Source: Sympetrum striolatum
Taxonomy: Eukaryota > Arthropoda > Insecta > Odonata > Libellulidae
Reading direction: 5' to 3'
Length of the DNA: 64,000 nt
NCBI GenBank assembly: GCA_947579665.1
Contig: OX388343.1
Location: 98,647,657-98,711,656 of the forward strand
Below the pieces are notes generated by a model that was given only the letters and a program-made list of their open reading frames with translations, was not told the DNA's origin and ran no database searches. Positions 1 to 12,529 of this stretch are shown one piece after another. Within the stretch, counting starts at the first letter, position 1, and each line of letters starts with the position of its first letter. The translations under genes were made by a program, and so were the position numbers.

Positions 1-1640
1 TTGGCGAGCCCATGCTTATTAGAATATCTTTCGTTTTTAGACTATATCATCAGCAGGTTTCTATGGAGTGACTTCATTCCTTTTTTTTTAAATTAACTGC
101 TCTCCTAAGAAACAAAATATAATTTTTATCAGATAGTTTCGCTTCGTTAAAAAAATCATTTATATCAGAATTTTCTGGTAGGCTTACAATTAAGTCTGAT
201 TTCGTTATTTATGTATTAGCTAAGTAATCAATTGAATGCATCACAAACCAAACATTAAAAACTCGGCTGCATTAAAAAATAGAGTATACTCATGATTATT
301 GTTGATATTATAATCGAGTTTGCAGAATTAAAGATACATACCAAGGTGAAAAAATTAAGCCATCAAATTACAATTATTTAGACTAATTAATAGTTAGGTT
401 GCATAACCATCAAGGAGCTGATGCAAAACCCAGTCTTACGCGTTGAGTGCTCAAAGAAAACAAAACCTTTCCATGAATTGATATTTTGAATGGGCATTGC
501 ATGACCAAGCGGTTGACAGGATAAGTCATGCAGCTCGTGGGATTCTATCACCAGAGAGAAAACTTAGCTACATCCAAAAGGAAGCTAAAGAATTTAAGTC
601 ACAGTTTTAACAGTTTATCAAATTTATATCAAGTCATAAAGTCACAGTTCCGATAAATATGTGCGTAACTTACGCGCACAATACCTTTCAGCTGGCTGAT
701 TTGCTTCCAAAATGGTATATTATTAATAATATCATCTCAAATACATTTTACTGATATCTTTTATTGCTCCAATACTTTCTCAAATTTCTACGGAAATTCG
801 GTTAGCAAAACATTTTCGTAAATATACATCAAATTAACAGGTAATCATAGAATAAGAATCAGTATATTTTCTATCATCCCGAGTAATGAAGAGTCAATTG
901 TGTGCAGACTTTCAATCGTCTAGAGTGCTTAATAAAGAAAAAAGTAGCTTTGCAATTGTTGCTAAACTCGTCTTGAGATGTGCCCTCTGATAACAGCCCT
1001 AAAATTAAAGAAAATCCTTATTTATGCATTTAATAATATTTATTTCACAAAAAACACAAGGCCTTTAACTTACGTTTTTTTCCGATAGCGGCCTCGAGCT
1101 GTTAGCGGACTGTGAAAACAATTTTCGGATGTCCATCTGTATGGACCTTGTGAAAAGCAAGCTAAACTCTCCTTCTAACTGTTCACAGTGAATTTCTCAA
1201 AAGCACTACTCAGAGGCCTAGCTTTGCTCTCACACCCTTAAAAGAGTCACATGCAAAAGATCTAACTGAGCGTTTTATCAATTTATTTATGTCTCATACG
1301 TAATCTTAATTTCTGTTTTAGGGGTGTATGTTTCGAATTACTTCTCGAATGTTCCCTTGTATTTTTGCGAGGAGTAAACGAATCAGCAATTTACAATTTT
1401 TCTCATGGGAACCTTATCTTATGGCGTGAGTTATCTAACTAAAAGATAGGCTTAAGAAGTGCACGCGTTGAATATTGTGCGCAAAAAACTCGTATCATAG
1501 TGGCCCATTGATGATAGGCCTACTCTGCTACCGAAAACATCACCTTAACAGAAATCGGAGCCATATTTACGGGTACGCAAAGCTTTCGCTGAATTTATCA
1601 AGCAAACTCATGATAATCAGTATATCTGTAAGTCTTGCAT
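1..1640. other. Gene-free AT-rich stretch
   Basis: No recognisable gene. The only open stretch with protein-like composition is about 478-610 on the + strand (reads YFEWALHDQAVDRISH and continues to KEFKSQF before a stop, roughly 44 codons); I do not recognise it and it may be an old element fragment. The rest has frequent stops in all frames. If the MFSD6-like gene downstream extends to the left, this is probably intron. Confidence 0.5.
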
Positions 1641-1653
1641 GATAACCCCCCCT

Positions 1654-1760
1654 CAGCGAGGGGGGGGTTTTGTACTCTTCAGCAGAAATAAAAGTACAGA
1701 GCTAGTCATAGGATTTGACTCTTGGGGGGGGTTTGAACCCCTAAAACCCCCCCCTCGCTG
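1654..1760. repeat. G/C-run inverted repeat flanking the Myb-type element
   Basis: An 18-base arm at 1654-1671 (CAGCGAG, seven more G, TTTT) is exactly reverse-complemented at 1743-1760. A short hairpin (CCCCCCCTC, AGC, GAGGGGGGG) overlaps the left arm, and an additional run of eight G lies near 1722-1731. The structure ends about 8 bases before the Myb/SANT-like element begins. It could be a small fold-back repeat or the end of another transposon; the G-runs could also form a quadruplex. Confidence 0.6.
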
Positions 1761-1882
1761 CGCCACTGGCATGTAGCAAAAGTTACAGTGAGTGATTTTT
1801 TGGCCATTGTCTGTCTCACAGCAAAAAGGACTTATTAACTTATGGTGATTCAAAGTAAATACTGAAATTCATCTAAATAAAT

Positions 1883-4027
1883 TTATTTATTTCTTTTTCT
1901 TTCAATATATTTTCTAGTAATAGTTTTTTTCTTCTGCATTGGCTATTTTAATCTTAATAGCATGTAATTCCTCTTCTCTTCTTTGCTTTTCCTCATATTC
2001 TTTCTTTAAAATTTCTTTCTGTAGATTGATTAATTCTAACTTTGCTTCTGTTAATGAGATTAAACTTTCCTTTGGATTTGTTTTACTGAAATTCTTCTGG
2101 ATCTTGGATTCTATGAAAAGAATACTTATTATTTTCTAAAAAAGGCATACGCTTAAAGCCAAATTTATAAGTATTGCATACTGCCTGTTTTTCCATTGCC
2201 TGGGATCTTATGCTTAGCAGATTCATTGTTTTTGTCTCCAATTATATCAACTGTTAAATGAATCATGATATATCATTGAAAATGAAACAATACAAGGAAA
2301 TTAATAATCAAATTTTACATATATACCTCAAACTTACTTTCCACTACTTCCACACCCTGACTTGAAATTGTAGTTATATTCTCTGAAATTAAACAACTTA
2401 TCAATTCTCATATTTCAAGAATGGTGTATCCTACTTCAAGGCTATTGGTAATCATTAACACATCGAGATTAATATAAAGCTCAAGTTTGTCAGAGAGGTG
2501 ACAAATTCTGAAAGCTATGCTTAACCAAGATACAATCAAAGGACATTCCTAGAATTATCTTAAATTAAGTTGCATGAATGATAACTTTAAAGACTACCAT
2601 TGTTTTCATTCTCTGGGTGAGATGTTTCCATTATTACTGGAAACGATGGAGAGTATAAGTTCCAGTCTGGAAATGAATAAAATCCTTTTCAGAAAATTTT
2701 ATGGGGATAATGTCAGAATTACAATTGTAATCTTAAAAATTCATTACTCCAAGTATTAAAGATTATAATGCATTAGGTATCTATATCTTGGTCAAAACTT
2801 TCAGAACTAACCAAAAAGTAAAGTGGAAAAAGATGTAACAACCATGAAATGATGCTTGGCACATATTGTTACAATAATGACATTTTGCTTGATATGCTTA
2901 TGCTTCTGAGAATATAAGGACTGACATGACTATTGCATTGACCTATTTCTTACAAATTTATCTACAGAATATAAATATCTTTCATACCAAACTGGACATC
3001 GACATAATCCAACCTTGTAAACATAAGCAAGGAATACCAATTCCACATGCATTGAGAATAAATAATCAGTGACAACATCAACGAGTTGTCTTTAGGACCT
3101 TATCTGGCAATATTTTCGTTTTAATAAAATTTCTCTTTCAATTGATTATGGACAGTAATAAGTAATGTTTTACCATACGAAGCACAATCCGAGTTTGAGT
3201 CATCTGATACCTGTCAAGAAAGTATTATCAATTTTGTGAAACTTCAAAGAAAGGAAATATTTTGATAGAGGTCTACTTTAAAGCTCAAGAAGGCTTTACA
3301 CTTCAGTACTAAATATTTCAATGATCATGATAGCATTTATGAATAAATAAGGAAATAATTATATGAAATTCAAAATTTCCCATTAATTATTAGAGCATAG
3401 TCAGTGTTACAATAAAAAAACAAGATAAGTATTTACCATCATGGCTTGAGAATTATGTGATAGCTCATCTCTTGAACCTGAAGGAAAATCGTTGTATAGT
3501 ACACAATATAGTGAAAACAGAATTAATTCTGTTAAAAAACATCAACTCAATAGTACAAGGTAGATCCCCACACATAATTTGTGAATCGCTATCCACTACG
3601 TTTTCCAAGCCCTTTCCTTTTAAACCAATTTAACTCCTACTCTTTTCGTACACCGGGTTACGTTGAATGTTGGATGGACCTTCGCCGGTCTGCCTCAAAC
3701 TTTGTTTCTCCCTAGCCATATCCTTTTTCGTATCTTTCTAAATAGCGTCGTACTTCGATTTTAGCTTTCTCCACGGCCTTGTTGTTCCCGTCTGTGCGTC
3801 GAATTTATCACGAATTATCATCCATGCTGCCTCCTGCATTTATTTGGTTCTCTCATGCAGAATTTCGTATTAGATAGCAGACATGACGAAAACACGTAAC
3901 TTACCTTCTGCTTCCATGTAGTTGAGTTACTTATTTTATTCTCTACTACATTTCTATTCTCCTCAACTACATTTAGTAGCAAGATCTGCTCTTCCTCTGT
4001 GAAGTTTTTACTTCTTTTAGCATCCAT
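1883..4027 (-). pseudogene. Myb/SANT-like DNA-binding protein (Myb_DNA-bind_5 type), broken, copy 1
   Basis: Read on the minus strand. Exon 1 is 4027-3905, starting MDAKRSKNFTEEEQILLL. It ends in a phase-0 donor (AAG then GTAAGT). Exon 2 starts at 3834 after a TTTAAATGCAG-like acceptor and reads EAAWMIIRDKFDAQTG, then RPWRKLKSKYDAI and a TAG stop; the frame continues KDTKKDMAREKQSL. This is the helix pattern of the Myb/SANT-like family found in many insect genomes. Further likely exons are about 3478-3436 (SRDELSHNSQAMM, then GTAAAT) and 3213-3177 (VSDDSNSDCASY). The carboxyl end near 2060-1900 is a charged coiled coil (EAKLELINLQKEILKKEYEE), shifted out of frame by a seven-A instead of eight-A run. 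The TAG and the run-length change make it a pseudogene. The TAG is shared with copy 2. Confidence 0.72.
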
Positions 4028-4345
4028 TCTTTATTCCTTAGATTAAGTTAAGGTAAATAAGAGTAATAGGAGATAACTTAGTAAATAGGTTCCCGTATGA
4101 ATGGAAAAAGAAAGCCATTACGATTCGTTTATGTTCAAACTGAACTCGCAGCAACGGGTATGAAAATTATTCTCGGGCAACGCAACTCTTAGTTAAAGTG
4201 ATAAATAACTAACCATGAGTCGAAAAAGTTTTATAATACCGGCCATCTCGCTAACCGATAGTTAAGCTTAACCTTCATGATAACTATTTATCGGATTTAA
4301 CTATACATTATAATACCGGGCCTAAAAATGTACTATATAATACAC

Positions 4346-4640
4346 TTCGACACTAATTCTCTTCAGGAAAATTGGAACTGTTGTTTATAAACTTCGCCAC
4401 TAATGCCATCTCTTGAGGGAAATTGGAACTTTTGTTTATAAACTTCGCCACTAATGCCATCTCTTGAGCAAGATTGGAACTTTGGTTTATAAACCTCGCT
4501 ACTAATGCCATCTCTTGAGGAAAATTGGAACTTTTGTTTTTACAATCTTCGCCGCTAATGCCAATTCTCGAGGAAAATTGGTAATTTCGTTATAAAACAT
4601 TGACATTAATGCTGCATCTCCAGAAAAATATGAACTTTTT
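4346..4640. repeat. 51-bp minisatellite inside Myb-type element, copy 1
   Basis: Six units of about 51 bp with the core CACTAATGCCATCTCTTGAG followed by GAAAATTGGAACTTTTGT. The first unit has a short internal deletion and the last two are diverged. The equivalent array in copy 2 has seven units, so the number of repeats has changed since the two copies separated. Confidence 0.85.
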
Positions 4641-5839
4641 TAACTGAAAAATAAATATATCCCTAAGTAAACTGTAACATTACCATAAGTTGAGATATAA
4701 TTCAGTATCATACTTATACTATATTTAGCAAAAGTCTACTTTACCTAGGAAGGCGGGCTAAAAAAATAAATGTTTAAACCAAATATCTTTATCTATTTAT
4801 AATAATTAAAGAAATGTTTAAACATTCATGTACCAATATTGCATTAACTTTGATATTTTTCCTATTTATATGTAACCTAACAGTTTCAAACTTTTGGAGT
4901 ATGTAAAAAGGGTTTATTATATTAATTTTTAATAACGAAGTCACTCTATGTTTCGAATGCCGTAGGAAAATAATGGAAATTAATTTCATTCCTTTCAAAA
5001 AAAAGTCAAAATATGGCGCATAAATAATTTTTCGATATTTTTACGAAACTTCCAGTTTAGCAGTTTTCGACTATGACATACGATTAGTAATATTTGCATT
5101 ATTGTAAAATTAAACCTTATCCCTGTCACCAACCTGTAAATGTATAATTTAAAATTAAGTTTTTGAATTGTGTTAAACTTGGGTCCTACAAATGATATTA
5201 TAACTTTTTATTATTAATAAACCATTCTTAACCTACATCCAGCCTAACAACTTCACGGAGCAGGGTTACTAAATTCAAAAAGAAAATCATTCAAATATAT
5301 TTATTGAGCTGCTCTTTGTTACGATATTAAAATATGCAAACACAGATTTGATTTACAACAGATTAGTGGACGAGCATGTGTCTGAGAAAGACTACATGCA
5401 AAAAATGTGTGGGAATCTTTGGTAGAAATTTCCCTTCTCCGGAAGTGATGTTTCCTCGATTGAGTTCTCGATTGAGTGTGAGCAATCCATTGAGTAAGGA
5501 TGGGGTAGAGTGCTGGACAGGCTGCGCAGTAGCCGAGCCGATGTTACAGCATTAAACCACGTGACTTTTCCGTTTTCTAGCGGCAATTCAAATACGCTGT
5601 GGAGTTTCATCTTGAAAAATCGAGTTTTTAAGTAACTCTGATCTACGTAGTTAATGCGTATATTATTTTAATAGATCAAACAAAAGCCCATCGAGTTAAA
5701 TGGTCGGGCATGTGTCTTAGCAAAGAGCGTGCCCTGAAAGTTCTGTAAGTGTCCCAATCCGCTCCTGGGGCCATATTATGTAACTCGTCGGTTTGGAAGC
5801 AGTTGGTTCGATTTCAAATCCAACGTAAAAGTTGGGAAA

Positions 5840-6645
5840 GAATGAGGTATAGACCAGAAGTGAAAATACAAGGTGAGAAAGTGGACATGATAAGGTTTGC
5901 TGATGATATTGCAATAATGGCAGAAAATAAAGAAGAGCTGATAGATACACTAGAAGAATTAGAAGCGATTTTAAGCACTCGATATAATATGAAATTAAAT
6001 AAAAGCAAAACAAAAGTGATGGTGGTAAGCAGGCACAACACTAGAGTGGAGCTGGCTTTAGGGGGAGAGACGTTAGATACAGTGGATGAGTACATCTATT
6101 TGGGAAGCAGGATAACTTCGGATAGGCTTAGCGTAAAGGAGATATTGAGCCGAATCAACCAGGCAAAGTTAGCCTTCAATAAAAGAAAGAAACTCTTCAC
6201 CTCAAGAAACATCAATTTAGAGCTTAGAAAACACCTCTTGAGGACTTTTGTCTGTAGTATCCTACTCTACGCCAGTGAGACTTTTGGGAAGAGCGAAAAG
6301 AGGAAACTGGAAGCCTTCAAAACGTGGTGTTATTGTCGAAAACTGAAAATACCGTAGGTGGACAAAGTAACAAATGAAGAGGTACTACAAAAGATGAGAG
6401 AAAGACTGTGTCTTCTCAACCTGATAAAGAAGAGAAGATGCACCCTGATTGGCCACATCCTTAGGCATGATGGGCTTATTAAGACCATACTAGAGGGCAC
6501 TGTAGAAGGGAAAAACTGGAAAGGCAGGCCTAGACTAAACTACATGGGACAGCCGATGAAGGATTTAGGCTGCCAGAAATATGTAGAAATAAAGAGAATG
6601 GCCCAGGATCGTGAAAAATTGAAGACTGCTGCAAATCAATCTTAG
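5840..6645 (+). pseudogene. Non-LTR retrotransposon, reverse transcriptase C-terminal end
   Basis: This is a 5'-truncated LINE. It reads GEKVDMIRFADDIAIMAEN, which is the YADD-type catalytic box of reverse transcriptase with F in the first position. It continues YIYLGSRITSD, then SILLYASETF, then a TAG stop at 6355-6357 where relatives have Trp, and then MDKVTNEEVLQKMRE, LIGHILRHDGLIKTILEG and a terminal AANQS motif. That tail is typical of the endonuclease-reverse transcriptase LINEs common in insects; I cannot fix the clade (RTE-like is likely). It lies about 135 bases upstream of an MFSD6-like exon and so is probably intronic. The 5' limit is uncertain; 5700-5840 shows no RT similarity. 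Confidence 0.85.
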
Positions 6646-6781
6646 GATTGTAAAGAGAGAAGAAGAATTGTTAAAGTACCTATTTAGAGATAGAGAAATT
6701 AGAGCAATTACAGAGGTAGTGTTAATTGTATACTCATTGAAAGTTTTCAGGATGTATAATTCCAAACTCATTTTTTTTCAG

Positions 6782-6933
6782 TAATGCATGGTGGTCTTTT
6801 CCTTTTGAGGCAATTGAAGCTTTAGCTGTGCATCTAATGTGGGTGGCAGCTGCTACATACTGTGCAACTATATGCCCTAAGAATTTGTTGGCAACACTCA
6901 TTGGTGTGCTAGGAATGGCACATTTTAGTTTAG
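6782..6933 (+). CDS. MFSD6: MFSD6-like transporter, internal exon
   Basis: This exon follows a T-run and AG at 6780-6781 and ends before GTAATT. It reads NAWWSFPFEAIEALAVHLMW, then VAAATYCATICPKNLLATLI and GVLGMAHFSLG. This matches, from memory of the family, the late membrane helices of major facilitator superfamily domain-containing protein 6 (MFS_1_like), a multi-pass membrane protein whose substrate is not well established. The exon starts one base before a codon (phase 2) and ends with the first base of a Gly codon. That base joins GC of the next exon to give the family motif SLGRGSGSF. About two transmembrane helices are encoded here. The start of the gene is not in the window. Other MFS families are less likely because of the WW..P.EA and GRGSGS motifs. 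Confidence 0.85.
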
Positions 6934-7790
6934 GTAATTGATAGTTATTAAGAAATAGATTTGATACATCAATAAAATCCACTGAAAAATGTCTTCAATG
7001 AGGCTTATTTGACAAACATGGACATTGATAATACAAAAAGGTTTGGAAGTTATTATATGAATTACAATCTTTATTTTAAAGAATATATTTTCATGATCTT
7101 CCTATCATCTTGTTTCAACTCTTAAATTACTAAGATGTTAGAATGCTCTTCAAAGAAAATGATCACAAAATGACACTTTTTGCAAAATATGTCATCATAG
7201 TCTTGAATTTAATAACAAATGTTACATGATGATTATTTTCAGTTGTGTTCTACCAATAATACAACAATTATAAAATTAAGCAAAGAAATATTTTGGTGCA
7301 TTCTCTTATTTTTCAGGTATATCCAAGTTGGATGTTGGTGTCAAACTATGAAATAGTTAATTTATTATTCTATGTACCATATTTAACTGCTAACTCTGCA
7401 ATATTAATAAATATTATATTATTAATAATGTCTTTGAAATTACTGATATGCTAAGCAAAGCACTAAACATGAAACCGAAATCACATATCAGCTTAATCAG
7501 CAAATAGATTAATTAGAAAATAGGTTTCAACAAGTTTATCATATTTTCAGACACAAGATGAAAAACTAATAGCTTACAGTCATTTAAAGTCTTCACTTCT
7601 CTCTTGATTCTTCATTGGGTACTACTTCTATTTGAATAAATATTTTTTTTTTAATTCTACCATATTAAGATGCTGGGTTAGGCAGCAATGCTAACTTTCA
7701 TATCATGACACATGATTATATACGATTATTTCCTTTGTAACAGCATTCTGAAGAGAGTCCAATTTATTTCTGATTTATGGGTTATTTTTG
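6934..7790. other. Intron sequence of MFSD6-like gene
   Basis: AT-rich with no open frame of note. Together with 8811-9207 it forms the intron between the first two visible exons, interrupted by the jockey-like fragment at 7795-8810. I see no other recognisable element. Confidence 0.6.
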
Positions 7791-7794
7791 ATTT

Positions 7795-8810
7795 ATAATT
7801 AGGGTTTCAACTTCATATTCAGACTATATCCACTAAGGCCTACAAAATGCTTGGCTTTATTCTTCCCGTGGCAATACACTTCAATCATATAAATTGTATC
7901 AAGCTATTGTATGTATCACTTGTAGATCTATTGTAGAATATGCCTCAATATTCTGGAACCCTTATCATTCAAAATATGAGCTTCAACTGGAGACAATTCA
8001 AAGGAAATTTCTTAGGGTTCTATTTCAAGCCTTCAGATTTAAATTTGAAAGAGAAAGTGGTGAATATGAGAGACTAATTAATTGTTTTAACTTTCTGCTT
8101 TCCTCCATTAGGAGGAAGCTAAAAAGACTATTATTTGTGTACAGTATTTTAAATGGCTCAATTAAATGTTCTGAACTGCTCTCAATCATAAATTTAAAAA
8201 ATCCTTTAGTTTTGACTAGAAATCCTGCTGTTTAACCTACCTCATTAAAAAAAAATTACTTTCTATTTACCTTGTTATCATATTCTGAGGGCGCCTGGCC
8301 TTTACAATATCCTGGATTTTTTTCATACTTCAAATAATATGTTGAAAAAAATTCTAATGTGGTGTAGCCTTATTATAATTTGACTATTCTGTGTCAGTGA
8401 CCTAAATGTTTGTTTTATATATTCTATTGTAATCCAAGTGCAGATCCTTCTTTACTTTTTGTGAATTTCACTTTTATCTAGAATTGATTGATAACTGCTT
8501 GATATCTTACTGTTTATTTTCTATTTTCATATCCTAAAGCCTTGATTTCTTAATTTTACTCCTTAGGTCTAATTGCATTTTTTAAATCTTTGAACTTTTT
8601 TATTTCCGGTGGTGCTTATGATTAAATTTGTCAAATGTTCTTATCTCTACATGTTGTGGTCATTCCTAATTCACAATTTATTATATTTTGTAATTTACAG
8701 CCTTTATCAATAACTGTTTTTTATATTTATTTAATTTGTGTATTCTATAAATCATGTATTCTTAACATGCAATAGGACTCTGCCCATAATATAAAATTAT
8801 TATTATCATG
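7795..8810 (+). mobile_element. Jockey/CR1-type LINE 3' end (pseudogene)
   Basis: The frame reads STKAYKMLGFILP, then shifts and continues RSIVEYASIFWNPYHSKYEL, then QLETIQRKFLRVL, ending with a stop at 8233-8235. This is the region just after the reverse transcriptase in jockey-like elements, where the pattern is LEYAS..W.P....L..VQRKFL. About 570 bases of untranslated tail follow, ending in CAATAGGACTCTGCCC and a TTATTATTAT-type simple tail, as in jockey relatives. At least one frameshift is present near 7915. The insertion lies in an MFSD6-like intron. Confidence 0.75.
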
Positions 8811-9207
8811 ACTTATCTATTAAAATGATTTCATGATTAGTAAAAAAAGGGTTACATAAAGACTAATTGCATTATTTTAGAAAAGTAGTATTAATAAATA
8901 TATTAGTTTACACATACAGTATATCCTATAATTACTAAAATGTTGAAATAGCATAAAGATGATTTATCAATTTCATGCATTATATTTCATGGTTTTTGAT
9001 AAAATTTGACAAATACAGGGGCAGCCCCTAAGGTCCCAACTGTACAGCACCTTCTTAGGCATTAGTCTTTGTAATGGAAGTTAGATTTGCAAACATTAGA
9101 TTTTCAGGGGAAAGGGGCGTATTTTTACTTAAAATTAAATTATAGTCAAAAAGTATGTTTTTTATAAGTATATATAATAATAATTATTATTATTTACTAA
9201 TCAATAG

Positions 9208-9414
9208 GCAGAGGCAGTGGAAGTTTCGTTGGTGGATTTTTACTTGGATCAGTTGGTACGAGGGAGTCCTTCCGCATCATGGGTTATTTAGCAGGAGCAG
9301 GAGGAGTGCTATATGGTATATTACATTATTTCTGGTTAAAGGGATTAGAGCGACCACCTACTCAAGAAAAAGCAGCAGAAAATGCAGACATGGAAGATGG
9401 CGAAGACATCAAAG
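9208..9414 (+). CDS. MFSD6: MFSD6-like transporter, exon with last membrane helices
   Basis: The acceptor is AATAG at 9203-9207 and the donor is GTAAAA at 9415. Completing the Gly codon from the previous exon, it reads GRGSGSFVGGFLLGSVGTRE, then SFRIMGYLAGAGGVLYGIL and HYFWLKGLERPP. That gives the last two membrane helices of the transporter, followed by the start of an acidic cytosolic tail (NADMEDGEDIK). It ends with one base of a codon (phase 1), which pairs with AT of the next exon to give Asp. The glycine-rich GRGSGS..GG loop and the GTRE turn are family hallmarks. Confidence 0.88.
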
Positions 9415-10294
9415 GTAAAAATAGAGGAAAAATGTTGTTCAAATATTACATTCTTTCTGAAGAGTATTTTTTAATAATTAATATCTTCTGTTGGCAGTAT
9501 AGGCTATACCATATTTTCATCAAATTATTGTTTTATGATTATAGAATTAGAAGATATTTTTCAAAAGCTTACTAAAATTCCTGCATTTTTTGATAATTGA
9601 GTGAACCCACATTCTTGCATGCATTTGTACTGAAAGAACAAAAATCTTGCTTAATCAGCTAATCTTACTTGGCTCTACATGAAGCACAAACCTATTTTAT
9701 TTCCTTTTAGTGGTATTCCAATTTTCTTTTTCTTTCGATTTTCTATTAATTTTAATTTTTATACCGTTTAGTTAAAAGTTATCTTAGGAATATTATCATT
9801 ATTCTGACCTATTGTTGATTTCAAATGATAGAATTAGTGAATGATAGTTTTTTATTAAAACTTGAGTATAAGTGACAAAATCACTGAAACAAATTCAGCT
9901 ACCATTTACATTTCTTAGTAAACAGTATGTATGTATTATCTCAAGATAGAAAAACAAAAGGAAATGATAACAAACACAGTTTTAAAATTTGGCATACTAT
10001 TAATTTGAGTACCTAAACACTGTGAATGCAGAAAAATTTGTTTGGATTGAAGTATTAGGATTGTAAAAGCAAAATGGTTGATCACATCAAGTACTCATGG
10101 TTTGTAACTTGAAAATTGTTGACAATATCAAGGATTTAGGGTTTGAAAGCTTACAGAGTGTGGGTTAGCCTATGCTTAATACTTGCGTGAAGACACAATT
10201 CTTTATCTACAACTTTGGGATTGAACTACACAGGGGTTAATATATAGTGTGGTTGAACTATATTTAGTGTGGTTTTTGTGCCAAATTAATTTAT
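9415..10294. other. Intron sequence of MFSD6-like gene
   Basis: AT-rich and without a recognisable element or exon. No splice-compatible open stretch with transporter similarity was seen. Confidence 0.55.
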
Positions 10295-11112
10295 GTATTT
10301 ACCATATATAAGTCAATCCGGCATGTAAGTTGACGGCAAAAATAAGGCAATACCACTTCCCCAGGTTATTTTAAGGGAAGAAAAACTACGGTATCCATAA
10401 ATATACGATAGCTTAAGGAATATTTACCACGTATATTTCTCACCACTGCTTAACTATTTCACAAGTTTCTTTCATAGGTATAACTCAGGCTACACAAATA
10501 GAAATGCGTCACAAAACGGAAACATAATAGTATTAAATATTTATAATAGAAATAATGGTAATATAGCATGGTAATATCAAATCACAACATTGCTAAAACA
10601 ACTTCCATTTACTCCTAACGCTAAGTCGAATCATAACAATTATATAAACAAAAACAAAACATTATGTTCTTATTGATCTTCATTTGAAAATATTAAACAT
10701 TGAAATATATATTAAATTTCTGTAAATCAATATTACGTGTGAGGAAATGAATATAATTTGCGAAGAATAAATATGCATCAAATTTAATTCAAAGATATTA
10801 AAATGATTTATTCAACTGTTTTATTATGAAAACATATCAAAACATAACATACTTTTGCCCACAGTTGTATTTTGTGATGAAATTTATTTTATATGACATC
10901 TACATTATTTAGACTAGATAAAAATTAGTTTCAAAAATAAATAATTGTGGTGATTTGCAAGAGTTTGTGTGCAACAAGTGTTAAGCAGGCAGTTTCACTT
11001 ATTTATCCCTCGGTGGTAAAGGGTTAAATTTTATGTTTGGCATATAAGTCAACCCCTGGTTTTTGAGAGATTTTTTTAGGCTTCAAAAGTCGACTGGTAC
11101 ACGGGCACATAC
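10295..11112. mobile_element. Degenerate terminal-repeat element (MITE-like)
   Basis: The left end, GTATTTACCATATATAAGTC, is loosely matched by the reverse complement of the right end, GTATGTGCCCGTGTACCAGT. A second ATATAAGTCAAC motif lies inside at 11042-11053. The pattern of (C)GTATTT followed by CATATAAG resembles the better preserved MITE at 35427-35766. No coding sequence is present. The boundaries and the class are inferred from weak matches. Confidence 0.35.
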
Positions 11113-12273
11113 TTTGATGAACTCTTATTGACAACCACCTAATTAGTTTCATTTTTTTCAATAATATTCATTATTGATTGCTTTCAGACACAGATGGAAT
11201 AAATTTTATTTTTCTCAAATTTTCTGTTCCTCTACGATCATTTTCTATGTAACTCTATTCAAACACAATTAAAAACTTTGATCGGATTCTTTATCTGGAA
11301 TTTTAAATATTTTTATTTGCTCAATGATAGAGTCACTTCTTTATTTTTTCTGTTTTGAGGATGCTATCCACTTTAATATTGTGTTATCATACTGAGAAAG
11401 AATTATTTTCATACTATGTGCAATAACTAATCAAAACTCCTTGGCCTATATATATTTATGGGCCTATATTTATTTCCTACATATTGAACTGATCAAATGG
11501 TATTTTATAATATCCATAAATACATATATTTTCTCTTTGATGTTAAAAGTTTTTAGAATGCTTCATTCCTATCCTCCATGTTTCATCATAGATCTTTAGC
11601 AGTACCTTTATCATTTAAGGATTTTATCATCATCTAATTGTTTGCTTCTTTGGTAGCTTATATTACCTGAAAATCAAAATGCTTTTCTTATAACTTCATT
11701 GCCTTGGACCAAACGATGATGAAAAATGATGATGATGATGAATGAAAGAATTTTGTTAACAATTTTATGTTTTAACAGTAGTCTTAAAATATTATTACAA
11801 ATACTAAATGGTGTAACATGGGATTTAATTTTCTTCAATTTGTATAAATGAAAGATATTGATAATATATTTTTATAGAAAATTAAATTTGATCTTGTACC
11901 TAGAATTTGCAGCAAGTAAAATATTGTATTAATTTGGTAGGTATACATATTGATCAATACCATAGTGTAGTGTCTCAAAAAATTTAAAGTTACAGGTTAC
12001 AGTTATGAAATTATATCTCTTAATATCCTGATTATTAGGGAGTATATATTTGGAAGATGTACGTACGAGATAATGCATATACATACAACAAAATTGCTGT
12101 AATGTTAATTAATAATTATGGAAGAACTTAAGATTAAATTAAACATAATATACATACACCCAACTAATTAACATTGAGCATAAATATTTCATTGAGAGTC
12201 TTATTTGTATTTTATGAATAAAAGGGAACATAATTAGGCAAGGAACTGATGTATTTCTCCAATAATATTTCAG
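11113..12273. other. Intron sequence of MFSD6-like gene
   Basis: AT-rich, with short simple repeats (GATGAT run near 11728-11745). No exon or element recognised. Confidence 0.55.
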
Positions 12274-12453
12274 ATCCAGAGTTAGCAATTCTTCATCCTG
12301 AGAAAATAGTTACTCCAGCTCTGGAGCGGCTCAGTCTTATGATTCAAGTGACGCAACGTGGATCACTTACAGACATTCCTCATTATACCAAAGGTTCAAA
12401 TGATAGTGGATTGAATGGCAGCAGTGTCTTTGGTCCTCATCGTGGTAAAACAG
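12274..12453 (+). CDS. MFSD6: MFSD6-like transporter, cytosolic tail exon
   Basis: The acceptor is TATTTCAG at 12266-12273 and the donor is GTTTGT at 12454. With the G carried from the previous exon it reads DPELAILHPEKIVTPALERL, then SLMIQVTQRGSLTDIPHYTK and GSNDSGLNGSSVFGPHRGKT. The LHPE(K/R)(I/L)V..ALE..SLM..... GSLT pattern is what I recall from the hydrophilic carboxyl tail of insect MFSD6-like proteins. The exon is 180 bases, in phase 1 at both ends, and so could be skipped without a frameshift. Confidence 0.82.
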
Positions 12454-12529
12454 GTTTGTTTAGCCTTTTTCAATTTTTATGCTAGAAAATTTCAAGTTGC
12501 ATTAGTTACATATTATATCTATTATATAT

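Larger units (their letters stand above)
1768..5475 (-). mobile_element. Myb/SANT-like protein-bearing element, copy 1
   Basis: This region is repeated almost base for base at 17188-19963. The shared sequence starts with GGCATGTAGCAAAAG and ends about CTCGATT near 5475. It carries a broken multi-exon minus-strand gene for a Myb/SANT-like DNA-binding protein, a pair of direct ATAATACCGG(G)CC boxes near 4236 and 4310, and a 51-bp minisatellite. Proteins of this type accompany PIF/Harbinger transposons, but I see no transposase and no clear terminal inverted repeat, so the class is inference. Relative to copy 2 it holds about 1.0 kb of extra internal sequence (roughly 2182-3190), so it is the fuller copy. 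It probably lies in an intron of the MFSD6-like gene. Confidence 0.75.

Noticed and set aside
5749..5839. ATG-initiated extension upstream of the non-LTR RT fragment
   Set aside because: The first 30 or so codons have no RT similarity; the ATG is incidental in a truncated element.
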